From assembly GCA_009780515.1 (NCBI GenBank), contig WQZX01000006.1, positions 1-64,000 on the forward strand: 64,000 bases of DNA, written 5' to 3'. This DNA is from Nocardioidaceae bacterium (lineage in GTDB: Bacteria; Actinomycetota; Actinomycetes; Propionibacteriales; Nocardioidaceae). Of the stretch, positions 8,389-15,809 are shown piece by piece. Each line of letters starts with the position of its first letter. Within the stretch, counting starts at the first letter, position 1. Position numbers and translations under genes: made by a program. The notes beneath the pieces were generated by a model that saw only the letters and a list, made by a program, of their open reading frames with translations, did not search any database and had not been told where the DNA came from.

Positions 8389-9102
8389 GTGCTCGAACGG
8401 TTCCGCGCCTTCTGGACCAAACTGTGGGCCCCCGTCGCCCATCTGCTGATCCGGCTCGGGGTGACCCCCAACATGGTCACCTTCGTCGGCACGCTCGGCG
8501 TGTCCGCGGCCGCGCTGGTCTTCTTCCCGACCGGACACCTGCTGATCGGCGTGCTGGTGATCACCGTGTTCGTGTTCAGCGACCTCATCGACGGCTACAT
8601 GGCCCGTACGACGGGACAGGTCTCGTCGTTCGGGTCGTTCTGGGACTCCACGCTCGACCGGATCGGCGACGCCGCGATCTTCGGCGGGCTCGCCCTGTAC
8701 TTCGCCGGGCCGGGGGACAGCTACCTCTACCTGTGCGTGAGCCTCTACCTGCTCGTGACCGGCAACGTCACGTCGTACGCCCGGGCCAAGGCGGAGTCGC
8801 TCGGCATGGACGCCAAGGGCGGCCTGGCCGAGCGCGCCGACCGCCTCGTCTCGACGCTGGTGATGACCGGCCTCGGCGCGCTGCTGGGCCTGCCGATCCT
8901 GATGTACGTCACGCTGTGGGCGCTCGCCGCGGCCAGCACCTACACGGTGTTCTTCCGCGTGCTCAAGGTCTACCGGCAGGCGATCGCGCGCGACACCGAG
9001 CGGCGCCTCGTCGAGGTCACCGCGGCGGCCGGCGCCGACGCCGTCGTCATCGAGGCCGTCGTCGAGCCGACCCACGATGCGGACGGCCGCCCCGAAGCCT
9101 GA
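8389..9102 (+). CDS. pgsA: CDP-alcohol phosphatidyltransferase, probable phosphatidylinositol phosphate synthase (237 aa)
   Basis: An integral membrane enzyme with about six helices. The family signature D-x2-D-G-x2-A-R-x8-G-x3-D-x3-D is complete: [10 protein letters not shown] then GSFWDSTLD (Asp65, Asp68, Asp86, Asp90). In mycobacteria the gene next to thrS-HIT (pgsA1) makes phosphatidylinositol phosphate from CDP-diacylglycerol and inositol-3-phosphate, the first step of PI and mannoside synthesis. The acyltransferase and mannosyltransferase genes (patA, pimA) that usually follow are not here. The C-terminal ~30 residues are a polar tail outside the membrane. Confidence 0.85.
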   Translation: MLERFRAFWTKLWAPVAHLLIRLGVTPNMVTFVGTLGVSAAALVFFPTGHLLIGVLVITVFVFSDLIDGYMARTTGQVSSFGSFWDSTLDRIGDAAIFGGLALYFAGPGDSYLYLCVSLYLLVTGNVTSYARAKAESLGMDAKGGLAERADRLVSTLVMTGLGALLGLPILMYVTLWALAAASTYTVFFRVLKVYRQAIARDTERRLVEVTAAAGADAVVIEAVVEPTHDADGRPEA

Positions 9103-9120
9103 TCGACGCCGCTCGCGCCG

Positions 9121-9126
9121 TAGAAT
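9121..9126 (+). promoter_or_regulatory. -10 box, leaderless pdxS promoter
   Basis: TAGAAT ends 7 nt before ATG 9134. Confidence 0.55.
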
Positions 9127-9133
9127 CGGCGCT

Positions 9134-10039
9134 ATGAGCGAGCAGCACACCGCCGAGAGCGGCACCGGTACGTCCCGAGTCAAGCGCGGCATGGCCGAGA
9201 TGCTCAAGGGCGGCGTGATCATGGACGTGGTCACGCCCGACCAGGCCAAGATCGCCGAGGACGCCGGAGCTGTCGCGGTGATGGCCCTCGAGCGCGTGCC
9301 CGCCGACATCCGGGCCCAGGGCGGCGTCTCGCGCGCCAGCGACCCGGACATGATCGACGGCATCATCGAGGCCGTCTCGATCCCGGTCATGGCCAAGGCG
9401 CGCATCGGCCACTTCGTGGAGGCGCAGGTGCTGCAGAGCCTCGGTGTCGACTACATCGACGAGTCCGAGGTGCTCACGCCGGTCGACTACGCCAACCACA
9501 TCGACAAGTGGGCCTTCACGGTGCCCTTCGTGTGCGGTGCCACCAACCTCGGCGAGGCGCTGCGTCGCATCACCGAGGGCGCGGCCATGATCCGCTCCAA
9601 GGGCGAGGCCGGCACCGGTGACGCCTCCAACGCGGTGACGCACATGCGCACCCTGCGCCAGGAGATCCGCCGGCTGACCGTCCTCAACGAGGACGAGCTG
9701 TACGTCGCCGCCAAGGAGCTGCAGGCGCCGTACGAGCTGGTCAAGGAGGTCGCCGCTGCCGGCAAGCTCCCGGTCGTGCTGTTCACCGCCGGCGGCCTCG
9801 CCACCCCGGCCGACGCCGCGATGATGATGCAGCTCGGCGCCGAGGGCGTCTTCGTCGGCTCCGGGATCTTCAAGTCCGGCAACCCGGCCCAGCGCGCCGA
9901 GGCCATCGTGAAGGCCACGACCTTCTACGACGACCCCGACGTGATCGCGAAGGTCTCCCGCGGTCTCGGTGAGGCCATGGTCGGCATCAACGTCGACGAG
10001 ATCCCGCAGCCCCACCGCCTCGCTGAGCGCGGCTGGTAG
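9134..10039 (+). CDS. pdxS: Pyridoxal 5'-phosphate synthase subunit PdxS (301 aa)
   Basis: Synthase subunit of the deoxyxylulose-independent vitamin B6 pathway. It condenses ribose 5-phosphate, glyceraldehyde 3-phosphate and ammonia supplied by PdxT. The Schiff-base lysine lies in VMAKARIGH (Lys88), the catalytic Asp in VIMDVVTP (Asp31), and the phosphate loops are present (GEAGTG, GSGIFKS). Length and ends are normal. Its partner pdxT is not adjacent but lies nearly 8 kb away, beyond an exported-protein cluster. Confidence 0.97.
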   Translation: MSEQHTAESGTGTSRVKRGMAEMLKGGVIMDVVTPDQAKIAEDAGAVAVMALERVPADIRAQGGVSRASDPDMIDGIIEAVSIPVMAKARIGHFVEAQVLQSLGVDYIDESEVLTPVDYANHIDKWAFTVPFVCGATNLGEALRRITEGAAMIRSKGEAGTGDASNAVTHMRTLRQEIRRLTVLNEDELYVAAKELQAPYELVKEVAAAGKLPVVLFTAGGLATPADAAMMMQLGAEGVFVGSGIFKSGNPAQRAEAIVKATTFYDDPDVIAKVSRGLGEAMVGINVDEIPQPHRLAERGW

Positions 10040-10058
10040 CTCAGCGACTCCCGTCGCC

Positions 10059-10091
10059 ACCGGGTCCGCAGCCTACGGCTGCGGACCCGGT
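10059..10091 (+). terminator. pdxS terminator hairpin
   Basis: A 15-bp perfect stem ACCGGGTCCGCAGCC / GGCTGCGGACCCGGT with a 3-nt loop starts 20 nt after the pdxS stop. There is no strong T-run. Confidence 0.75.
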
Positions 10092-10178
10092 CCCATTTCG
10101 GGTCTCGACGAGCCGTGGAGCGGGTCACGGTAGGCGCTCGCGGCGGTTCGTGCAGAGGAACAGGAGATCCTTTTCCTT

Positions 10179-10275
10179 GGGACTTCGGTCCCCGGACCGG
10201 TTTGGCAAAATCCCAGGTGGAATGGGCACAAAGTCCCGCATTCCACCACGCGCCCCGACCCCGCGCGCCTAGCGT
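10179..10275 (+). promoter_or_regulatory. Operon 1 promoter with DosR-box-like sites
   Basis: A palindrome GGGAC-TTCG-GTCCC (10179-10192) is followed by GGGCACAAAGTCCCG (10224-10238) and the -10 TAGCGT (10270-10275). The same three elements, in the same order and nearly the same spacing, precede operon 2 at 14281-14375. The palindrome resembles the mycobacterial DosR box TTSGGGACTWWAGTCCCSAA. The second site also lies inside a perfect 9-bp inverted repeat (GGTGGAATG at 10216, CATTCCACC at 10239). The rest of the 313-nt gap after pdxS holds only the terminator. Confidence 0.65.
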
Positions 10276-10352
10276 CGGCCTCGCTCCAGACGCCCCAAGG
10301 CGTCCCAACAATCGACGTTTCCGGCTCGGCGGGACGGAACGGGGATTCACCG

Positions 10353-10931
10353 ATGAAGAAGACCACCAAGGGCGCCATCGCAGCGTCCGGCGCCGCTGTC
10401 CTGCTGATGGGCGGCGCAGGCACCCTCGCCTACTGGACCGGCTCGCAGACCGTTGCCGGCACCTCCATCACCTCGGGTGAGCTCAAGCTCGGCGCGCCGT
10501 CGTGCGGCGGCTGGGTGTACGACGGAACGTCCACCAGCGTCACCAATTTCGTCCCTGGCGACGTCGTGTCCGAGACCTGCACCTTCGGCATCACCGCGAT
10601 CGGCGACAACCTGAGCGCCAAGGTCACCGCGCCTGCGTCGGTGTCGCGAAGCGGCACCGACCCGACATCCGCCTCGGCGACCGTCGCCGCGACCTATTCG
10701 CTCAGCGGCGCGGGTGGTGCCAGCGGGGCGATCCTGGACAAAGACACCATCACGTCCGCCGACAACGCCAAGACCCTGACTGCCGTCATCAAGGTCAGCT
10801 TCCCGTTCGGCACCGACGAGAGCGCGTCGAAGACTGTCAACGCGAACGACACCCAGAGCTGGACGGCCTCGCTCGACGACCTCACGGTCAGCCTCACGCA
10901 GATCCAGACCGCGGCCAACCCGGCTACCTGA
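10353..10931 (+). CDS. Exported protein with alternate (SipW-cognate-like) signal (192 aa)
   Basis: The N-terminus MKKTTKGAIAASGAAVLLMG is followed by GTLAYWTGSQTVAG, the pattern of SipW-cognate signals (hydrophobic core, then A-Y-W/F-T) and of the alternate signal-mediated exported proteins (TIGR04089, RER_14450 family). The mature part is Ser/Thr/Ala-rich, beta-prone, and has two Cys (PSCGGW, SETCTF). It is secreted and probably surface-assembled by analogy with TasA/camelysin; that role is inference. First gene of operon 1, immediately before a matching signal peptidase. ATG is preceded by ACGGGGA. Confidence 0.7.
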   Translation: MKKTTKGAIAASGAAVLLMGGAGTLAYWTGSQTVAGTSITSGELKLGAPSCGGWVYDGTSTSVTNFVPGDVVSETCTFGITAIGDNLSAKVTAPASVSRSGTDPTSASATVAATYSLSGAGGASGAILDKDTITSADNAKTLTAVIKVSFPFGTDESASKTVNANDTQSWTASLDDLTVSLTQIQTAANPAT

Positions 10932-10979
10932 GCAGTCGCGATCTGATCTCGTCATCGGATGAAGGACGGGTCGACTCCC

Positions 10980-11672
10980 ATGAAGGTGCTCGGTTGGCTG
11001 GGACAGGTCATGTCCTGGTTGGTGATCCTGTGTGTGGCGTTGGTGCTGGCGGTCGCGGTCATAGTGCCGCGGCTCGCCGGCGCCACGCCGTACACGGTGC
11101 TCACCGGATCGATGCGACCGCACTATCCGCCAGGAACCCTGGTGGTCGTGAAGCCGGTCGATGCCGACACCCTGTCGGTGGGCCAGGTGGCGACCTACCA
11201 GATCCAGTCGGGGGAGCCCGCCGTGGCGACCCACCGGATCGTTGCGATCGGCACCACGCTCACCGGGCAGCACGTGTTCACCTTCAAAGGTGACGCCAAT
11301 CCTTCGCCGGACCCAGCGCCGGTTCAGCCGGCGCAGATCCGCGGCCAGCTCTGGTACGCCGTGCCGTACCTGGGCTACGCCAACAACGTGCTCACCGGTC
11401 ACCAGCGGCAGGTCGCCGTGGTGATCGTGGCCGGGCTGCTCATCGGGTACGCCGTCCTCATGTTCGCCGGTGCCCTCCGGGACCGGCGGCGGAGGCGGCG
11501 GCCCGGGAGCGGCGGCGATCCGGAGCGGCTGCCGGCACGGCCGGCCCACGTGGCCGCCGTACCGGAGACGACGCCGCTGCTGGTCATGGGCGGGGGAGTC
11601 GTCACCTTCCTGCTCGCCTCGGGCCTGATCGGGCTGGTCCACCGCCGATCGGTGGCCAGGCTGCACGGCTAG
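10980..11672 (+). CDS. Signal peptidase I, SipW/ER type (230 aa)
   Basis: An S26B membrane peptidase with an N-terminal anchor helix (about 10-30). The catalytic Ser44 lies in LTGSMRPHYPPG and His85 in VATHRIVAI replaces the usual Lys, as in archaeal, ER and Bacillus SipW enzymes. The following GDANPSPDP box is conserved in the type. Two more C-terminal membrane segments flank a basic linker. It should cleave the alternate signals of its neighbours. ATG 10980 was preferred to 10959 because GAAGGACGG lies upstream of it. First of three such peptidases in the cluster. Confidence 0.88.
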   Translation: MKVLGWLGQVMSWLVILCVALVLAVAVIVPRLAGATPYTVLTGSMRPHYPPGTLVVVKPVDADTLSVGQVATYQIQSGEPAVATHRIVAIGTTLTGQHVFTFKGDANPSPDPAPVQPAQIRGQLWYAVPYLGYANNVLTGHQRQVAVVIVAGLLIGYAVLMFAGALRDRRRRRRPGSGGDPERLPARPAHVAAVPETTPLLVMGGGVVTFLLASGLIGLVHRRSVARLHG

Positions 11673-11731
11673 CCGCCCGCCTCACCCACACCTTCTCCTC
11701 CCATCGAATGACGCCGAAGGAGCCATCCGTC

Positions 11732-12406
11732 GTGATCCGTCGTCTCGTCGCCTGCCTGGCGGCCGCCCTCGCGGTGGTCGTCGGCGCGCAGCCGGCGCAC
11801 GCGGCGGCTCCCGATATCGGCTTCAGCCCCGACGGCGTGCACTGGTCGTCGAAGCTCACCCAGCCGTTGTTCGACGATGCGGTGCGCTGGGTTCCGGGTG
11901 ACTCGCGGCAGGCCTCCTTCTACGTCCGCGACCAGGGGCCGACCGACGGCGACATGGTCGTCGACGTGGTCGCGGGCGACGCGCACCAGCTGCTCTCCTC
12001 GGGCGACGTGACGATCGCCGCACGTGTCGGCTCCGGCGGCTGGGTCGACGTGCACGCGGGCAAGACCCGCGTGACCCCGGCCGTCCTGGGCATCGCGCGC
12101 TCCGCCGCCGATCGGGTCACGGTGCGGGTGGCGCTGGCTCCCTCGGCCACCGTGGGCGAGGACCTGAAGACCTCGTTCCACCTCCAGGTGACGATGTTCC
12201 AAGGTGGCGTCGAGGGCATCCACCTGCACAACGGCCACGGCAACGGCGGCAACGGGCAGGGGGCGAGCGGCGTCGGCGGCGCGGGATCGGGCCTGCCGAA
12301 CACCGGGTCGCCGGTGGCCGTCGGCTGGATCTGGCTCGCCGCCGGGCTCATCGGGGCCGGCCTCGCGCTCGTCGTACGACGGAAGCGGGAGGTGCGCCAT
12401 GACTGA
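11732..12406 (+). CDS. LPXTG-anchored secreted protein (224 aa)
   Basis: An ordinary Sec signal (AQPAHAAA) leads a ~130-residue beta-rich domain. A His/Gly/Asn-rich linker (HNGHGNGGNGQG) and a classic cell-wall sorting signal follow: LPNTG (188-192), a hydrophobic helix, and the tail RRKREVRHD. It is expected to be fixed to peptidoglycan by a sortase, none of which is in the window. The domain between signal and linker resembles no family I can name. GTG 11732 is preferred over ATG 11708 because GAAGGAG lies 9 nt upstream. It could be the cell-wall anchor for the fibres or coat formed by the neighbours (inference). Confidence 0.75.
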   Translation: MIRRLVACLAAALAVVVGAQPAHAAAPDIGFSPDGVHWSSKLTQPLFDDAVRWVPGDSRQASFYVRDQGPTDGDMVVDVVAGDAHQLLSSGDVTIAARVGSGGWVDVHAGKTRVTPAVLGIARSAADRVTVRVALAPSATVGEDLKTSFHLQVTMFQGGVEGIHLHNGHGNGGNGQGASGVGGAGSGLPNTGSPVAVGWIWLAAGLIGAGLALVVRRKREVRHD

Positions 12407-12983
12407 GACCAGATCCACCTGGTTCGGCCGCGGCCGCACGCGGGCTCTGCTGTCCGCGGGACTCCTGCTCGGTGCCGGCGCGGTCGCCACGTCGGCGTAC
12501 TGGACCTCGTCGGCGAAGGTCACCGGCACCACCATCACCGCCGGCGCGATGAACATCGACCTGGCGAACGACGTCGCCGTGAAGCCCGAGACCTACACGT
12601 GGTCGGGCCTGAACCTCGCCGGCATGACGGCCGGCTCGACCGCGGCCGCGGTGCTGAAGGTTTCCAACAACTCCACCGGCGCGCTGACCTTCTCCTACCG
12701 CGTTCAGGCGGCTGCGACCAACGCCTCGGGCCTGGGCGGTGCGCTCAGGCTGACGGTGCTGAGCGGCGGCACCGTCAGCGGATCGACCTGCACCGGCGGC
12801 ACCGCCATCGGCTCGGGCGGCGCGACGCTGAACGGCTTCGACCAGCCGGCCGCGGCCGACCTGGCGCCCGGGCAGTCGGCGAGCCTCTGCGTGCAGGTGG
12901 GCCTCCCGACCGGTACGGGCGTCGCGGCAGGCTCCACGTCGACCGTCACCTTCACCTTCCCCGCGACGCAGGTGCACTCATGA
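12399..12983 (+). CDS. SipW-cognate-signal exported protein (194 aa)
   Basis: The signal reads LLSAGLLLGAGAVATSAYWT followed by TSSAKVTGTTITAGAMNIDL, very close to the SipW-cognate consensus in which A-Y-F/W-T follows the core and a G-T-x-x-x-G-x-L strand begins the mature protein. The mature part is a Ser/Thr/Gly-rich beta domain with one Cys pair (STCTGG, ASLCVQ), in the style of TasA/camelysin proteins. It overlaps the LPXTG gene by 8 nt and the peptidase-fusion gene by 4 nt, so all are cotranslated. Confidence 0.75.
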   Translation: MTETRSTWFGRGRTRALLSAGLLLGAGAVATSAYWTSSAKVTGTTITAGAMNIDLANDVAVKPETYTWSGLNLAGMTAGSTAAAVLKVSNNSTGALTFSYRVQAAATNASGLGGALRLTVLSGGTVSGSTCTGGTAIGSGGATLNGFDQPAAADLAPGQSASLCVQVGLPTGTGVAAGSTSTVTFTFPATQVHS

Positions 12984-14254
12984 GCAGGATCGTTCGGATC
13001 GCACGCGAGGCAGCCCTCTGGACCGGTGGGCTGCTGGGCGCGCTCTGCCTGGTCTCGCTGCTCGCGGGATGGGTGCTCCACGTGACGCCGCTGGTCTTCG
13101 CGTCCGGGTCGATGACGCCGTCGTACGGCGTGGGCTCGCTGGGCATCGCCCACCAGGAGGCGGCGTCCGACATCAGGGTCGGCGACGTCGTCAGCGTCGT
13201 CAACGACCAGGGCCTGCGGGTCACCCACCGGGTCGTCGCGGTCGCGCACCAGGGCGGCGACGCCGTGCTGACGCTGCGGGGCGACGCCAACAACACGCCC
13301 GACGGCCAGACCTATCGCGTCGCCTCGGCACCCCGTGTGGTCCTCGACGTCCCGTACGCCGGCTACGTGCTCAACACCGTCGCCAGCCCGTACGGCGTGG
13401 CCGTCGCTGCGGCCGGTGTGATGGGGCTGCTGCTCCTCGCCTTCGGCGGATCGGCCGGATCGGCCAACCGCCGCCGCGTCCGCACCCTCGTGCCCGTCGG
13501 CGTCGTGTCGGCGCTGGTCGTCGGGGGAGTCGCCGGCGCGAGCGGCGCCGCACCGTGGGCCTTCACCTCGGCCTACTGGACCGACTCCGCGACCGCCACC
13601 GTCGACGCGAGCGTCGCCGGCTCCGTCGACACGACGCCGCCGACGCTGAGCAGCCCGACGCCGGCGGACGGTGCCTACGACACGGCCTGGTCGAACCTCG
13701 GGTGCGGCGGCACGTCGCAGCTCTGCGTCAACGCGACCGACGTCGGGTCGGGCGTCGGCACGGTCACCGTCCAGATGTTGCGGACAGGCACGGTCCAGCA
13801 GTGCTGGAACGGATCGGTCTTCGTCAGCGGAACCGCATGCGCGGCGCGGTCGATGTCCGTCGCCGCGGGCAGCCAGTACGCCTCCAGCGGTCTCGCCTCC
13901 GGGATCATGGTGCTGGGGACCTACCAGGCGAACTTCACCGCGACCGACGTCGCCGGCAACCAGTCCACGCTCTCGGTCGGCTTCAGCGTCGGCCCGGTCA
14001 TCAGCAGCTGCACGCGCAACACCTCGAGCGGGGCGATCACCATCAGTTGGAGCCCGGTCGCCGGTGCGACGTCGTACAGCGCGCAGAGCTCGTCGCCCGG
14101 CGTCGGCTCCAACGCCAACCCGCCGGTCACGCTGAACGTCGGCAAGAACGCGTCCGGCACGGTCCAGGTGACCGCTGTCGGTCCGACGGGCCAGGTGACC
14201 TCGGCGGGGTGGACGTACAGCGGCGGCGGCTCCAACCAGACCTGTCACTCGTGA
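12980..14254 (+). CDS. Signal peptidase I fused to a substrate-like exported domain (424 aa)
   Basis: Residues 1-165 form a complete SipW-type peptidase: anchor helix, Ser44 in FASGSMTPSYG, His83 in LRVTHRVVAV, the GDANNTPDG box and a second helix. A basic stretch and a third hydrophobic segment then lead to TSAYWTDSATATVDAS (198 onward), which is itself a SipW-cognate cleavage region. The remaining ~220 residues are extracytoplasmic, with an Ig-like segment after TTPPTLSSPTPADGA and a second fibronectin-like segment. A peptidase joined to its probable substrate is unusual. There is no stop or obvious Shine-Dalgarno sequence between the halves. Confidence 0.8.
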   Translation: MSRIVRIAREAALWTGGLLGALCLVSLLAGWVLHVTPLVFASGSMTPSYGVGSLGIAHQEAASDIRVGDVVSVVNDQGLRVTHRVVAVAHQGGDAVLTLRGDANNTPDGQTYRVASAPRVVLDVPYAGYVLNTVASPYGVAVAAAGVMGLLLLAFGGSAGSANRRRVRTLVPVGVVSALVVGGVAGASGAAPWAFTSAYWTDSATATVDASVAGSVDTTPPTLSSPTPADGAYDTAWSNLGCGGTSQLCVNATDVGSGVGTVTVQMLRTGTVQQCWNGSVFVSGTACAARSMSVAAGSQYASSGLASGIMVLGTYQANFTATDVAGNQSTLSVGFSVGPVISSCTRNTSSGAITISWSPVAGATSYSAQSSSPGVGSNANPPVTLNVGKNASGTVQVTAVGPTGQVTSAGWTYSGGGSNQTCHS

Positions 14255-14280
14255 GTCCGGACAGGGCCTCCTAGTCATTC

Positions 14281-14375
14281 GGGACCAGGGTCCCGGGCGC
14301 GTTCGGTCGGACCTGGGCCGAGGAGGGCAGAAGTCCCGGCATTAGCGACTTTTCGGTCAGATGCGCGCCTAGCGT
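14281..14375 (+). promoter_or_regulatory. Operon 2 promoter with DosR-box-like sites
   Basis: TTC-GGGAC-CAGG-GTCCC-G (palindrome 14281-14294) is followed by GGGCAGAAGTCCCG (14325-14338) and the -10 TAGCGT (14370-14375). From AAGTCCCG to TAGCGT is 39 nt, identical to operon 1. The flanks GCGCGCC-TAGCGTCG are also shared. The first palindrome matches most positions of the DosR box, including the TTS and S flanks. Confidence 0.65.
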
Positions 14376-14432
14376 CGCGAGTGTCGACGCGGATCTGCCG
14401 CGCGATCGTCACTTCCTACGGGGGCACCAACG

Positions 14433-15098
14433 ATGAGCAAGACCGAATCGCCCGCGACCAAGCACCGGAGCCGTCGCCGCCACCTCGCACCGCTGATGTG
14501 GGCCAGCGGCGCCGTCGCCGCGGTGCTGCTGGTCCTGGGCGTCAACGGCACCCTGTCGGACTGGGCGACCGCGAAGATCACCAACGACACCAACACGGTG
14601 AAGGCGGCCGACTCGGTGATCCTGCAGGAGTCCGGCCCGAACAGCGCGGTGTGCAACTCGACCGACTCCGCCGACGCGTCCAACGAGTACACCTGCTCCA
14701 CCATCAACAAGTACGGCGGCACCGCCACGCCGCTCGAGCCCGGTGACGACCAGAGCGTCACGGTCACCATGACGAACACCGGCACCGCGTCCGGCTCGCT
14801 GACGCTCAAGCCGAGTGCGTGCGGCATGACCGGCGGCAGCCCCACGGCGAGCTCCAGCATCTGCGCCGTCGCGACCGTCACCGTCAGCTGCACCTCGCCG
14901 TCCGCCCTCGACACCACCGCCACGCCGGCCACACTCGACGACTTCACCGGCGGCGGCGCGCAGTCGGTTGCGACGCTGGACGCCGGCGCCTCGACCGACT
15001 GCACCTTCGACGTGGCGCTGCCCAGCGACGCCTCGCCGCAGATCGCCGGTCAGGTCGCCTCGCAGCCCCTGGTCTGGACGCTGACGGCGACCCCCTGA
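14433..15098 (+). CDS. Exported surface protein, GTLSDW signal type (221 aa)
   Basis: A basic N-terminus (KHRSRRRH) and a hydrophobic core end in VNGTLSDWATAKITNDTNTV. The S-D-W-x-x-A motif occupies the place of A-Y-W-T in SipW-cognate signals and recurs in the next two genes. The mature part has TCSTINKYGG and several Cys and is beta-prone. It is a close paralogue of the next gene (shared VILQE, CSTINKYGGT, QPLVWTL). It opens operon 2 behind the shared promoter module and is presumed to be a surface or fibre subunit. Confidence 0.65.
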   Translation: MSKTESPATKHRSRRRHLAPLMWASGAVAAVLLVLGVNGTLSDWATAKITNDTNTVKAADSVILQESGPNSAVCNSTDSADASNEYTCSTINKYGGTATPLEPGDDQSVTVTMTNTGTASGSLTLKPSACGMTGGSPTASSSICAVATVTVSCTSPSALDTTATPATLDDFTGGGAQSVATLDAGASTDCTFDVALPSDASPQIAGQVASQPLVWTLTATP

Positions 15099-15101
15099 TC
15101 C

Positions 15102-15809
15102 ATGGCCCCCAAGCACGCGTCTCGGGGGCGGGCTCGCCGTCGTGGACGCCGGCGCCGGCCCGGACCGGGAGCGATCCTGGTCGGCGCCTGCGGCCTCGCC
15201 GCGGCGATGCTGACGCTCAGCGTCGACGGAACCCTGTCGGACTGGTCGACGGCGATCATCGGCAACAGCACCGACACGGTCGCCACGGCCGCGGCCGTGA
15301 TCCTGCAGGAGGTCGGGCCCGACGGCACCGCCGCCCACACGTCCCAGACCTGCCGCTCCAGCGACGGCGCGTCCAACTCCGCCACCTGCTCGACGATCAA
15401 CAAGTACGGCGGCACCAGCTCGCCGCTGGTGCCCGGCGGCAGCCAGGCCACCGACGTCACCTTCACCAACCTCGGTGCGGCCGACGCGTCGAGCTTCGTG
15501 CTCACCCCGGGCACCTGCGCGTCGTCCCCGTCGACCGGAACGCCGACCCCGAACAACCTGTGCACGACCGACCTGACGGTCGCGATCAGCTGCTCGGGCG
15601 GCTCGACGTACGCCGCCGGGTCGGCCTGGACCGACCTCGTCCGTGGCGCCGGTCCCGCGGGCACCATCCCCACGCTCACCCACGCGGCGGGCCTGGCGGC
15701 GGGCGCGTCGGCGACCTGCCGCTTCACCGTCGCCCTGCCCTCGGGCGCCTCCGTGCTCGACCAGGGCGTGACCGTCAGCCAGCCCCTCACCTGGACCCTG
15801 GACAAGTGA
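15102..15809 (+). CDS. Exported surface protein, paralogue of the preceding gene (235 aa)
   Basis: A strongly basic N-terminus and hydrophobic core precede VDGTLSDWSTAIIGNSTDTV. The alignment with the upstream neighbour continues through VILQE, CSTINKYGGTSSPL, an asparagine/threonine strand and the C-terminal QPLTWTL. It probably arose by tandem duplication and is co-transcribed, starting 3 nt after the neighbour's stop. Six or more Cys suggest disulfides outside the cell. Predicted substrate of the operon's signal peptidase. Confidence 0.65.
   Translation: MAPKHASRGRARRRGRRRRPGPGAILVGACGLAAAMLTLSVDGTLSDWSTAIIGNSTDTVATAAAVILQEVGPDGTAAHTSQTCRSSDGASNSATCSTINKYGGTSSPLVPGGSQATDVTFTNLGAADASSFVLTPGTCASSPSTGTPTPNNLCTTDLTVAISCSGGSTYAAGSAWTDLVRGAGPAGTIPTLTHAAGLAAGASATCRFTVALPSGASVLDQGVTVSQPLTWTLDK

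Noticed and set aside
11161-11424. Alternative small ORFs inside the signal peptidase genes
   Set aside because: They are out-of-frame shadows rich in Arg/Ser/Pro with no Shine-Dalgarno sequence.
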